A stretch of 15,958 nt of DNA from Verrucomicrobia bacterium UBA3063 (GCA_002366885.1 DFCD01000036.1:1-15958); one strand, 5' to 3'. Positions 1 through 7,492 are shown, counted from the first letter of the stretch. Numbers and translations are program-made. Notes: generated from the letters alone by a model not told the origin.

Positions 1-90
1 GCGCTCCGGGGCATTCCGCGGATCGGCGAACTGCCGCCCGGGGGGAAAGAAGACAGGGAAAACATGCGGTTCCTGCAGAGCTGTGGCTGA
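1..90 (+). CDS. 3' end of an unidentified gene (partial)
   Basis: Frame 1 is open from the window edge to a TGA at 88-90 and gives a plausible 29-residue C-terminus containing the stretch RGIPRIGELPPGG. The stop is followed by 44 bases and then argA on the same strand, so it could be the preceding gene of the same transcript. The 'G-I-P-x-x-G-E-L-P' phrase recalls the end of P-loop enzymes such as dethiobiotin synthetase, but the fragment is too short to name. The argA frame is also open across this stretch without a start codon, so the reading frame is not certain. Confidence 0.4.
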   Translation, partial: ALRGIPRIGELPPGGKEDRENMRFLQSCG

Positions 91-134
91 GAGGCTGTTG
101 TCCAAAGAGGGCGGAAGGTGCTAGAACGACCTCC

Positions 135-1412
135 ATGAAGGCATCCGATCTGCGGGGAATCCTCACCTATATCCCCAGTTTTCGGGACAAGCTCTTCGTC
201 CTCAGCGTGGACAGTGCCGTGCTGGAGGACGAGCGGGCGGCGAGCCTGTTTCTGGACATCTCGGTTTTGCGGAGCCTGAACATCCGGGTGGCCTTGGTCC
301 ACGGGGCCAGCGCCCGGATCAAGAAGATTGCCGCAGAGATGAAGGTCAAACCTTCCGACGTGGATGGCCTGGGGGTGACCGACGAGGCGACCCTGCGGGT
401 GGCGGAACGGGCGGCCAACTCGTACAGCCATGATATTCTGCAGCATCTGGCGGACGTGGATCTCAAGGGTGCGGTCACCAACGCGATCATCGCCCATCCC
501 GCGGGGATTCTCGGCGGGGTGGATCATCAGTGGACGGGGCGGGTGGAAAGGGTGGACAGCAAGTTTCTGGAGGCGTTGCTCGACAACGGCATCCTCCCGG
601 TGATTCCCCCCCTGGGCGTGGACGGGGACGGACGGACCTATCGGGTGAATTCCGACGGAGTGGCCCTGGAGGTGGCGGAAGCCCTCCGGGCGGAGAAGTT
701 GATTTTCCTGACCGGAAACGGCGATCTCCCCAAAAACGGCAAAAAGCCCGCCCAACTTTCCGTGGAAGAAGCGACGGAGTATCTCAAAAAGAGGAAAGGG
801 GAAATCAGCCAGGAAATGGCCTCCAAGCTGGAACACGGGTTACGGGCCTGCAAGGAAGGGGTGAGCCGGGCGCATATTCTGGACGGGCGGGAGGATGAGG
901 CGCTGCTGGACGAGCTTTTTTCCAGCGAAGGGGTGGGGACGATGATTTACGCCGATGAGTACACGGAGATCCGGAAGGCGCTGAAGAAGGATGTGCGGTC
1001 GATCATGCGGTTGATCGGGAATTCCGTGGCGGCGGAGGAACTTTTACGGAGGACCCGGGCCCAGGTTTCGGCGGACATCGGGGATTACAGCGTTTTCGAG
1101 ATCGACGGCAACATGGTGGGTTGCGTGGCCATTCACCCTTTGGAGGGAAAGACGGCGGAGATGGGATGCCTTTTTGTGGCGCCGGGCCACGAAAACACCG
1201 GCATCGGAAAAAAGTTGATGCTCTACGCGGAAAACCGGGCGCGGGAAATGGGCATGAGGAAGCTTTTGGCGCTTTCGACCCAAGCTTTCAACTATCTGCA
1301 GAGCAAGGGTGGTTTCAGCGAGGGCACGGCCGAGTTGTTGCCTGCGGAGCGGAAGGCCTCCTACGAGGCGAGCGGGCGAAACTCCAAGATTCTTTTTAAA
1401 GAGCTCAGCTGA
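135..1412 (+). CDS. argA: N-acetylglutamate synthase (amino-acid N-acetyltransferase), ArgA type
   Basis: This cytosolic enzyme transfers acetyl from acetyl-CoA to glutamate, the first committed step of arginine synthesis. The 425 residues match the length of classical ArgA (about 440). Residues about 1-275 form the amino-acid-kinase-like domain: it opens with the NAGS-type phrase DLRGILTYIP, has LVHGAS near residue 55, and lacks the N-terminal lysine-glycine phosphate-binding motif of true acetylglutamate kinases. In known ArgA proteins this domain binds arginine for feedback inhibition. Residues about 285-425 are the GNAT acetyltransferase domain, with AEMGCLFVAPGHENTGIGKK as the acetyl-CoA pyrophosphate-binding loop and the family-typical ending ELLPAERKASY...NSKILFKEL. 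The ATG at 135 is chosen because the protein opens as family members do; only a weak purine-rich GGAAGG lies about 15 bases upstream. Its last 8 bases overlap the convergent membrane-protein gene. Confidence 0.93.
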   Translation: MKASDLRGILTYIPSFRDKLFVLSVDSAVLEDERAASLFLDISVLRSLNIRVALVHGASARIKKIAAEMKVKPSDVDGLGVTDEATLRVAERAANSYSHDILQHLADVDLKGAVTNAIIAHPAGILGGVDHQWTGRVERVDSKFLEALLDNGILPVIPPLGVDGDGRTYRVNSDGVALEVAEALRAEKLIFLTGNGDLPKNGKKPAQLSVEEATEYLKKRKGEISQEMASKLEHGLRACKEGVSRAHILDGREDEALLDELFSSEGVGTMIYADEYTEIRKALKKDVRSIMRLIGNSVAAEELLRRTRAQVSADIGDYSVFEIDGNMVGCVAIHPLEGKTAEMGCLFVAPGHENTGIGKKLMLYAENRAREMGMRKLLALSTQAFNYLQSKGGFSEGTAELLPAERKASYEASGRNSKILFKELS

Positions 1413-1758
1413 TTTCCCTCGGGCTGAAGAACGTCAGCAGGACGATGCCGGCCAGGGCGAGGACCATTCCCGTCATTTCCATTTTGGATAGCTGGCGCAG
1501 TTCCCCGCGGAAAAGGAAGCCGACCAGAATTGGCCCGACCACCACGAGGGTGTTGGTGAGACTGGAGGCCTTGGCGAGGCCAAAACGGGAGCCGACATAT
1601 CCGAACGCCAGAAAAACAAGGGGGGAAAGGAACAGGAGTGCCGCCAGCCAGCCCATTCTTTTTTGTTCCCACCAGACCGTTCCGAGGGTGTCGGCCAAGG
1701 TGCTGAGGGCGGCGCAGGCAAAGACGACGAACCAGGGGGAGGAGAAGATGTTTTTCAT
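1405..1758 (-). CDS. small EamA/DMT-like integral membrane protein, four predicted helices
   Basis: A 117-residue protein with four hydrophobic stretches at about 6-24, 36-56, 66-84 and 92-111. It has the half-size form of the drug/metabolite transporter superfamily. The segment LTNTLVVVGPILVGFLFRGE followed by a fourth helix resembles the conserved 'P.......GE' stretch at the end of EamA repeats and SMR-type proteins. Such short proteins usually work as dimers in the inner membrane; the substrate cannot be read from sequence. It is the last gene on this minus-strand run, 80 bases after the HIT gene, and ends inside the 3' end of argA on the opposite strand. The ATG at 1758 has only a weak AGG upstream. 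A full-length DMT transporter has ten helices, so this is either a genuine four-helix member or half of an ancestral one. Confidence 0.75.
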   Translation of the reverse strand: MKNIFSSPWFVVFACAALSTLADTLGTVWWEQKRMGWLAALLFLSPLVFLAFGYVGSRFGLAKASSLTNTLVVVGPILVGFLFRGELRQLSKMEMTGMVLALAGIVLLTFFSPREIS

Positions 1759-1813
1759 GACGGCAACCTAGGACCTCTTCCTGGCAAAAGCGATCCCCCC
1801 ACCCGGTGTCGTT

Positions 1814-1847
1814 CCCGGATAGGAGGCGGATTTCCGGGCTATCCGGG
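1814..1847 (-). terminator. stem-loop over the HIT gene stop codon; possible terminator or attenuator
   Basis: CCCGGATAG (1814-1822) and CTATCCGGG (1839-1847) form a perfect 9-base inverted repeat with a 16-base loop. It includes the TAG stop of the HIT gene (1839-1841). In RNA read from the minus strand this would be a strong GC-rich hairpin, but no run of U follows. It could reduce read-through into the membrane-protein gene or protect the mRNA 3' end. Function is inferred from the symmetry only. Confidence 0.35.
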
Positions 1848-2183
1848 GGGCCAGGAGAGGGGGCGTCCGCCGAGGAGGTGGAGATGAAGATGCGGAATGG
1901 TTTCCCCTCCGTCGGGCCCGTTGTTCATCACCAACCGGTAACCGTTTTTCTCGAGTCTCAGCTGACGGGCGACCTTCTGGGCGGCGGCAAAAAGGTGGCT
2001 GAAGACGCTGTGATGTTCGGGCGGAACCGCCGCATGACGGGCATGATGCCGTTTGGGGATCAGGAGAATGTGCACGGGGGCCTGCGGGGCGATGTCAGGG
2101 AAGGCGAGGACGTGTTCGTCCTCATAAAGGATATCGGCCTGGGCTTCCCGGTCGACGATCCGTTCAAAGATCGTTTTCGGCAC
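1839..2183 (-). CDS. HIT-family (HinT-like) nucleotide hydrolase/transferase
   Basis: A 114-residue histidine-triad protein. The triad HLHLHLLGG near the C-terminus (about residues 98-106) supplies the catalytic histidine. The N-terminal part carries the family phrase LYEDEHVLAFPDIAPQAPVH followed by ILLIPKRHH, where the nucleotide is held. HinT proteins are cytosolic phosphoramidases that hydrolyse AMP-linked amines or aminoacyl-adenylates; length and layout fit HinT rather than the longer Fhit or GalT. The start is GTG at 2183, chosen because an AGAGG ribosome-binding site lies 4 bases upstream and residues from there match the family N-terminus (PKTIFERIVDRE). The gene follows the 186-aa gene by only 8 bases, so translation is probably coupled. 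Confidence 0.92.
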   Translation of the reverse strand: MPKTIFERIVDREAQADILYEDEHVLAFPDIAPQAPVHILLIPKRHHARHAAVPPEHHSVFSHLFAAAQKVARQLRLEKNGYRLVMNNGPDGGETIPHLHLHLLGGRPLSWPPG

Positions 2184-2191
2184 GGTACCTC

Positions 2192-2752
2192 TTACCAGAT
2201 GGTGAGTTCGAGCAGGTGGGGGGCAAAGGCCCTGGCCCGGGCGCGGATAAAACAGACAATCTCATCGTTGAGGTGCTGGCAGGAGGATCTCCAGGAGGAG
2301 CGACCAGAGAGCTGGAGAACACAATGGCGTAGCCCCTCCAGGCGCAGGACAGAGGAGAGGGAGGAAATCTTTTCATCCACGAGGGAGGCAAGTCTCTGGA
2401 AAAAGACAATCTCGAGAGGGGATTCCTGGGCAAGGGCGGCGAGGTTGATCGAGGGGGCCGAGGAGGCCAGTTCAAAGTGGCGGGCGATGGCGGGGCATCC
2501 GATTCCCGCGAGGGATCGGCGCAGGATCATTTCCAGAGTCTCCTGTTCAATCACCGGACGGATGAAATCATGGCGGAGGTAATGGAGCACGGCGCAGGCC
2601 ACTTCCCGGGCAAGGGGCCATTCCCGGTGACCGGCCCGCAAAGCCGCCTTTTCCAAGGAAAGCACCAGCCAGGCTTCATCCAGGCGGGTGGATTTGCCCC
2701 CGGGGTTTGCGACCAGGGGGAGGGAACGAAGGGGAGCGGGGTTAGCGTCCAC
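2192..2752 (-). CDS. uncharacterised 186-aa protein translationally coupled to nrdR
   Basis: I do not recognise this protein with confidence. It is soluble and mainly helical, with no signal peptide or membrane segment. Residues about 25-100 read W-L-V-L-S-L-E-K-A-A, then REVACAVLHYLRHDF, then a segment from VIEQETLEMILRRSL to IGCPAIARHFE. The order and spacing of helices (a charged 'LEKA' helix, an 'iA..V...L' helix, an 'I..le.iv...L...g...iA' helix) resemble the ATP-cone found in NrdR and class I/III ribonucleotide reductases, but the nucleotide-binding VxKRDG motif is missing. The C-terminal half is a further helical region of unknown role. The GTG start at 2752 has a strong GAGGTGA site 9 bases upstream and lies inside nrdR, overlapping it by 11 bases. 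The coupling suggests a role tied to NrdR or nucleotide metabolism. Confidence 0.7.
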   Translation of the reverse strand: MDANPAPLRSLPLVANPGGKSTRLDEAWLVLSLEKAALRAGHREWPLAREVACAVLHYLRHDFIRPVIEQETLEMILRRSLAGIGCPAIARHFELASSAPSINLAALAQESPLEIVFFQRLASLVDEKISSLSSVLRLEGLRHCVLQLSGRSSWRSSCQHLNDEIVCFIRARARAFAPHLLELTIW

Positions 2753-3194
2753 CTAGGCTTCTCACCTCGCTGACGAAATCCCGGGCATCCCGGAATTGGC
2801 GGTACACCGAGGCAAAACGGACGTAGGCGACCTCATCCATCCTTTTGAGGGCATCCATGATCTTTTCCCCGATGGCAGTGGTGGGGATCTCGCGGCCGTA
2901 TTTCTGTTCCAGTTCCTCGATCAGATTGTCGGTTGTTTTTTCTATCCAATCCGGGTTAACCGGGCGTTTCTCACAGGCCTTGAAAAAACCGCCGATGATT
3001 TTTTTGCGGTCAAAGCTCTCATAACGGCCATCCCTTTTGACAACCCGAAGATCCTCCCGCTCAATTTCCTCGTAAGTGGTGAAGCGGTAGTCGCAGGAAA
3101 GGCACTCCCTCCTCCTCCGGATCACTGCGCCGTCCTTCCAAGGCCGGGAATCTATGACCTTATCTTGGTCGGTATTGCATTTCGGGCATTTCAT
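2742..3194 (-). CDS. nrdR: transcriptional repressor NrdR
   Basis: NrdR represses ribonucleotide reductase genes when its ATP-cone senses (d)ATP. The 150 residues match the family length. A zinc ribbon is formed by Cys3, Cys6, Cys31 and Cys34 (CPKC ... CLSC), followed by the arginine-rich IRRRREC segment that contributes to DNA contact. The ATP-cone spans about residues 46-136, with the nucleotide-binding phrase VVKRDGRYESFD, GFFKACEKRPV, and the closing DEVAYVRFASVYRQF. No ribosome-binding site is visible before the ATG, and a putative promoter lies close upstream, so the message may have a very short or poorly defined leader. It heads a three-gene minus-strand operon with the 186-aa and HIT genes. 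No reductase gene is in the window. Confidence 0.97.
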   Translation of the reverse strand: MKCPKCNTDQDKVIDSRPWKDGAVIRRRRECLSCDYRFTTYEEIEREDLRVVKRDGRYESFDRKKIIGGFFKACEKRPVNPDWIEKTTDNLIEELEQKYGREIPTTAIGEKIMDALKRMDEVAYVRFASVYRQFRDARDFVSEVRSLGGR

Positions 3195-3208
3195 ACAATT
3201 TATTGTGT
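3193..3208. promoter_or_regulatory. candidate NrdR box overlapping the nrdR start codon
   Basis: The 16 bases ATACAATTTATTGTGT agree with the published NrdR-box consensus (acacwAtAtaTwgtgt) at 14 positions. They contain the near-perfect dyad ACAAT-TT-ATTGT. The site overlaps the ATG of nrdR and lies just downstream of a possible promoter, which is the position expected for autorepression. A second full box at the usual spacing is not visible; only a half-site ACACAATT occurs at 3263-3270. Confidence 0.5.
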
Positions 3209-3217
3209 TGAAGTCTT

Positions 3218-3243
3218 TTTATAAGTAGTCCCGATGGGGTCAA
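3218..3243 (-). promoter_or_regulatory. possible promoter of the nrdR operon
   Basis: On the minus strand TTGACC (3238-3243) and TATAAA (3218-3223) resemble -35 and -10 elements. Their spacer is 14 bases, shorter than the usual 17, so the pairing is tentative. Transcription would begin around 3211, leaving a leader of about 17 bases that contains the candidate NrdR box. Confidence 0.3.
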
Positions 3244-3264
3244 TTAAAAATTTTATGTAAAAAC

Positions 3265-3309
3265 ACAATTCAGCCTAGAAATGAGGATAAAATCCTTAAG
3301 TTGAATTGT
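3265..3309. promoter_or_regulatory. nested dyad symmetry upstream of the amylase gene
   Basis: ACAATTCA (3265-3272) and TGAATTGT (3302-3309) are a perfect 8-base inverted repeat 29 bases apart. Nearly at its centre lies a second dyad, AGGAT (3284-3288) and ATCCT (3292-3296). The whole lies in an AT-rich stretch between divergent nrdR and the amylase gene, 58 bases before the amylase start. It could be an operator or a leader RNA hairpin. No regulator is assigned. Confidence 0.35.
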
Positions 3310-3366
3310 TTAAAATCCAATAAACCCCTAGAAAATCCGCAATTTGCCTGTAGGATAGAGATACTA

Positions 3367-6300
3367 ATGGGTTTGAGGCTTCATTCTTTAGGAAGGCGAT
3401 TTCTTCGGGGTTGTCCGCTGTTGCTTATGGGGGCGGTCTTTTTGATGATTTTCCCTCCCGAGAAGAGCTGGGGGGGGAACGTTTACGTCAGCCGTTTCTG
3501 GCACAATCATCAACCCATCTATTGGCCCGAATGGAGTGCGAACCCACAACCGGAAAGGGTTCAATTTGCGCAGGATTCCATCCTTCTGAAGCCTGGGCAA
3601 CTTTATGATTCCGGCGTTGCCCATCCGGAAAACGATCTTTCCGCCATTTTCAGCGTGGGCGACCGGGTTAACGCCTACCAAAGCGGTCCCCGCAACTCCT
3701 TGGCCAGTGTGAGCAGCGGGGGTTATGCGATGAGTTATTCCGGTTCCCTCATTAACAATGTGGCCAGCCTCGGGGCGGCCAATTCCCTGGGTTACGGGTC
3801 GGGATGGTGGAACGGAAACCGCGAAGCCAGGAACTGGATCACTCCCGGAGGCAGCCGGAAGCTGGACCTTGTCGGATTCACCTACCACCACTCCCTCGGG
3901 GCGGTTTTGCCAAAGGAGGTTTTCCGCAAGGAAATCCAGATTTTCAAGGAAGCCTACTTCAAGGCCTGGAATACCGGCAGTCCGACCAACCATTCCAAGG
4001 GGTTTTTTCCAACGGAAATGGCCTTTTCCCACCACATGATCGATGTGCTTGCCGACGAGGGGTATCAATGGACGATCGTGGCCAGCCACCATCTGAGCCG
4101 AACCCTGCCCGCATACATGGGAAATCCGACCTACACCGCCCCCGAGGCCAACAGCTGGAAAATCTTTTCCAGTCCACCCAATGCAGCGGATCAACTGGGC
4201 AGTGCCACCGGGGGGGCGTGGTGGTTTGGCACGGGCAATGTCGGGGAAACCGCCTGGAACCACGCCCCCTACGCCTACCAGTTGCACAAGGCCCAGTACG
4301 TGAACCCGGAAACCGGCGTGGAGAAAACCATCGTGCTGGTGCCTTCGGATGACATTCAAAGCTACAAAGCGGGCTATTCCGGCTGGCAGAAAGGTTTGAT
4401 CGACGGAAATATCGCCCCGTACGCCAACGATCCGGCTCGTCCCTGCATTGTTCTGCCGGCCACAGACGGTGATAACGCCTGGGGCGGGGGATCCTCTTCC
4501 TGGGACGGGGACGCCCCCGGGTTGATGAACAACGGGACCTATCCCGGCGTGGCCATCCAGGACTTCGTCAACCAGTACGGGGCGGCCGCGGGGGTGGTTC
4601 ATATCGAGGACGGCGCCTGGATTTTTCCGGAAACTGACTATGGATCCCCTTATTTTCTCAAATGGGTGGAACCTCCCGTCGCCAATGCCAACGCCACCAA
4701 CCGGGTCTACAACACCCAGATTGACATCGAGACTCCCGGATTTTCCACCAAATTCTACAGCTGGGCCCCGGTGATTGCCGGGGCCAACTGGTGCCAAACC
4801 GCCGAGCAGATGACGATCTCGGAGGGGGGCTCCGTGCAGGCATGGAAGATCCAGGATCCTTACGACAATCTGAACAGCAGAACCTACAGCAATCCCAACC
4901 TGGCGGAGCGGGCCTGGCATATTTACCTCGCCGGTCTGGATTCCGGCTTCAACTACTATGGAGGCCTGGGCAACGACGATGAGATCAAAACCTCCCTCGC
5001 CACGCGGCGGGCCCATGAACTGCTGAACACCTTTGTCAGCACGCGCAAGGCAACCAACGACCAGACTCCCCCCACGGTCTTCAAGCCCCAGCGGTTCCCT
5101 TACAATCCCGGCGGCTACACGTTCGGCTGGTTCAATTCCCTTCCTGGGGGAAACACCAGCTTCCTGAAAAAGATGAACTCCGAATTCTATGTCTGGACTT
5201 TTGCCTACGACGTTTCCGGGGTCACCAACATCGTCCTGAAGATCCGCAAAGACAACGATGGGACCAACTCCCTCGCCAGCAAGGTCAACGAGGTCTACAA
5301 CCCGGCTGCCCTCGGGTGGAACACCAACGAGGTGGGGGCCTGGGTTTCCATTCCCATGACCAAGCGGGTCCTGCCGGCCACCGCGGCCGCCCTGACGGCG
5401 GCCGCCAACAACTCCCAAATCCAGTATTTCAGCCAGGCAGTTTCCCCGGTGGTGGCGGATTACTATTTTGCCCGCATCGACAACTCCAGTTTTCCGGACT
5501 TCCGGAACAATCTTTTTGATTACTACATCGAGGCGACCGATGCCCGCGGCAATGTCAGCCGATCGGACATCCAGCACGTTTTCGTCGCGGATGATGCCGG
5601 AGGTGGGGGAGGGGGGGGTGGCGGAGGTGTCCCGGCCGGACCTGTCACGACCAGCCCCTCGCCGCCCGTGGCGGGGCAACCGGTGACCATCACCTACACG
5701 GGTACCTTGGCCTCCGGAGCCTCGGTGAACATTCACCATGGGTACAACGGGGCCAATTGGACCGCCGTGCCCGGGATTCCCATGACCAAGGACGGATCGG
5801 CCTGGAAATACACGTACTCGGTGCCGTCGGGTGCCACCAACCTTGCCATGGTCTTTAATGTCAATGGGCTGAATCCCTGGGATAACAATGGCGGGGCAGA
5901 TTATAAATTCTCCGTCACCAACACTCCTCCCACCAGCCCTCCCGCCGTTCCCACGGGGTTGGCGGCGCAGGCAGTGGCCACCAATGCGGTCTCGCTCAGC
6001 TGGAACCCGGCGGCAACGGCATCGGGATATACGGTCTATCGGGGCGGTGACCTGATCGCCTCCGTCACCGGAACCAGCTATCTGGACACCGGTGGTCAGC
6101 CGGACACAACCTACCGCTACACGGTGACGGCGGATAACCTGGCGGGAAGCTCCGCCCCGTCCCTGCCGGTTTTTGCCACCACTTATTTTGAGGCCGTCCC
6201 GAATTTCTCCCTGCGTCTGGCCAGCCCCGCCTTATCCGTGACCACAACCAACTCCTCCTACCCTTACCGCGGGCAGGCCGGCCTGGGCCTGACCAACGGC

Positions 6301-7488
6301 TTGCGTTGGAGCAACTCGCTCAACGGAAATACGGGATCCATTTCCTTCACCGGGCAGACCAATTCCTCCGGGTGGGCGTGGAGCAACGACCTCTCCCTGG
6401 CGGTCGGAACAAACCGGATCACCTTCACCGCGGAATATGCCCAGTCCAGCGTCCTGACCGGAAGCGATAGTGCCGCCAACAGCGGTTATTCGTCCAACTG
6501 GACGAACGGCTCCTCCGGCGGAACCGGTTTCGGGTCCTGGAGCTTGAGCAGCACCGGGGCGGCCGGCTTCTTCCGTGCGGATTCCAGTCACACCAACATG
6601 AACGTTGGGGCGGCCAACGGGTTTGGAATTTACGCGAACAGCGGCGGGGCCGCCCGCGCCAGCAGAAATCTTCCGAGCCCCATGAAAACGGGTGATGTGC
6701 TGACCCTGCGTTTTGACAACAACTGGATCGATAACGGGGCGCGCGTGGGCTTGGCCCTGGCGAATGCTGCCGGGTCGAACCGGTTGAATTTCTGTTTCAT
6801 CGGCGGCAGCAACAACTATTGCGTGGATGATGCCATCGCCAACCGGGACACCCTGTGGCCCTACTCGGGCGGAGGATTTTTGCTCACCCTCACGCTGACG
6901 GGATCCAACGGGTACACGCTCAGCAACGGTACGGGATCCTTCGCCGGGACATTGGGGGGAAGCGGGGCCATCAGCCAGTTGGCGGTTTACAACAGCAATG
7001 CGGGACCGGGCACGGAGCGCAACCTTTACGTGGGGGAGATGACTTTTGCGGATTCGCAGCCTTCCGGGGTCGCCACCCTTCTGGCCTCCGAGGTGATTTT
7101 CGTCCCCTTCACCGGGGGGATACCCAACAGCTGGTGGGATCTTTATCTTATTGCTCCCGGAGAACGCGCCGCCGGTGCGGATCCGGACGGGGACGGATGG
7201 ACCAACGCCCAGGAGTTCGCTTTTGGCCTCTTGCCGAACGTGGCGGGTGGAAAGTTGATGGAAGTCGATTCCAGCAATCCCACCAGGATTATTTTCCTGC
7301 AGCGGGATTCCGGTGCCTCCTATGTGGTGCGCGCGTCCGCCGATCTCGGTTCAGCCTTTGACGGCACCGTGAACGCCACGCTCGCGGAAGACCAAAGCGG
7401 GGTTCCGGTCGGATACAGGCGCTACCAGGCCAATTTCCCTTCCGGAAATCGCGGCTTCCTCAAGGTGGAGGCAACGCTCAGCCAGTAA
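3367..7488 (+). CDS. secreted multidomain alpha-amylase-like glycoside hydrolase (GH57/GH119-type) with CBM25, FN3 and C-terminal Ca-binding module
   Basis: A 1373-residue exported enzyme, probably cleaving starch or another alpha-glucan outside the cell. A signal peptide (charged LRLHSLGRRFLR, then a hydrophobic core) ends near residue 37. The catalytic region follows: H46-N-H48-Q-P-I-Y-W matches the HQP motif of GH57 and GH119; PTEMAFS supplies a candidate nucleophile Glu217; ATDGDNAWGGG supplies a candidate acid Asp367 (or Asp369). A ten-glycine linker ends near residue 755. CBM25 starch-binding domain: about 759-851 (VNIHHGYNGANWTAVPG, FNVNGLNPWDNNGGADY). FN3: about 857-940. Two more beta-rich modules run to about 1237. 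ADPDGDGWTNAQE near 1272 is a thrombospondin-type-3/EF-hand-like calcium site, followed by a C-terminal module common in verrucomicrobial exported proteins. The ATG at 3367 is preferred over an upstream TTG at 3301 because AGGA lies 11 bases before it and the signal peptide starts there. Confidence 0.85.
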   Translation: MGLRLHSLGRRFLRGCPLLLMGAVFLMIFPPEKSWGGNVYVSRFWHNHQPIYWPEWSANPQPERVQFAQDSILLKPGQLYDSGVAHPENDLSAIFSVGDRVNAYQSGPRNSLASVSSGGYAMSYSGSLINNVASLGAANSLGYGSGWWNGNREARNWITPGGSRKLDLVGFTYHHSLGAVLPKEVFRKEIQIFKEAYFKAWNTGSPTNHSKGFFPTEMAFSHHMIDVLADEGYQWTIVASHHLSRTLPAYMGNPTYTAPEANSWKIFSSPPNAADQLGSATGGAWWFGTGNVGETAWNHAPYAYQLHKAQYVNPETGVEKTIVLVPSDDIQSYKAGYSGWQKGLIDGNIAPYANDPARPCIVLPATDGDNAWGGGSSSWDGDAPGLMNNGTYPGVAIQDFVNQYGAAAGVVHIEDGAWIFPETDYGSPYFLKWVEPPVANANATNRVYNTQIDIETPGFSTKFYSWAPVIAGANWCQTAEQMTISEGGSVQAWKIQDPYDNLNSRTYSNPNLAERAWHIYLAGLDSGFNYYGGLGNDDEIKTSLATRRAHELLNTFVSTRKATNDQTPPTVFKPQRFPYNPGGYTFGWFNSLPGGNTSFLKKMNSEFYVWTFAYDVSGVTNIVLKIRKDNDGTNSLASKVNEVYNPAALGWNTNEVGAWVSIPMTKRVLPATAAALTAAANNSQIQYFSQAVSPVVADYYFARIDNSSFPDFRNNLFDYYIEATDARGNVSRSDIQHVFVADDAGGGGGGGGGGVPAGPVTTSPSPPVAGQPVTITYTGTLASGASVNIHHGYNGANWTAVPGIPMTKDGSAWKYTYSVPSGATNLAMVFNVNGLNPWDNNGGADYKFSVTNTPPTSPPAVPTGLAAQAVATNAVSLSWNPAATASGYTVYRGGDLIASVTGTSYLDTGGQPDTTYRYTVTADNLAGSSAPSLPVFATTYFEAVPNFSLRLASPALSVTTTNSSYPYRGQAGLGLTNGLRWSNSLNGNTGSISFTGQTNSSGWAWSNDLSLAVGTNRITFTAEYAQSSVLTGSDSAANSGYSSNWTNGSSGGTGFGSWSLSSTGAAGFFRADSSHTNMNVGAANGFGIYANSGGAARASRNLPSPMKTGDVLTLRFDNNWIDNGARVGLALANAAGSNRLNFCFIGGSNNYCVDDAIANRDTLWPYSGGGFLLTLTLTGSNGYTLSNGTGSFAGTLGGSGAISQLAVYNSNAGPGTERNLYVGEMTFADSQPSGVATLLASEVIFVPFTGGIPNSWWDLYLIAPGERAAGADPDGDGWTNAQEFAFGLLPNVAGGKLMEVDSSNPTRIIFLQRDSGASYVVRASADLGSAFDGTVNATLAEDQSGVPVGYRRYQANFPSGNRGFLKVEATLSQ

Positions 7489-7492
7489 AAAA

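Noticed and set aside
135..1000. Acetylglutamate kinase (ArgB) as identity of the first gene's N-terminal half
   Set aside because: The phosphate-binding N-terminal lysine-glycine motif is missing and a complete GNAT domain follows, which is the ArgA layout.
1806..2582. 258-codon plus-strand frame opposite the HIT and 186-aa genes
   Set aside because: It spans two minus-strand genes with their own ribosome-binding sites, and its translation has no family features.
3263..3278. Second NrdR box upstream of nrdR
   Set aside because: Only the left half ACACAATT matches the consensus; the right half does not, and the spacing from the first site is wrong for the usual pair.
3388..5739. 783-codon open frame on the minus strand, antisense to the amylase gene
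   Set aside because: Its translation is rich in Gly, Val, Arg and Pro without any recognisable motif, and it mirrors the codon pattern of the well-supported plus-strand gene. Long antisense frames are common in GC-rich genes.
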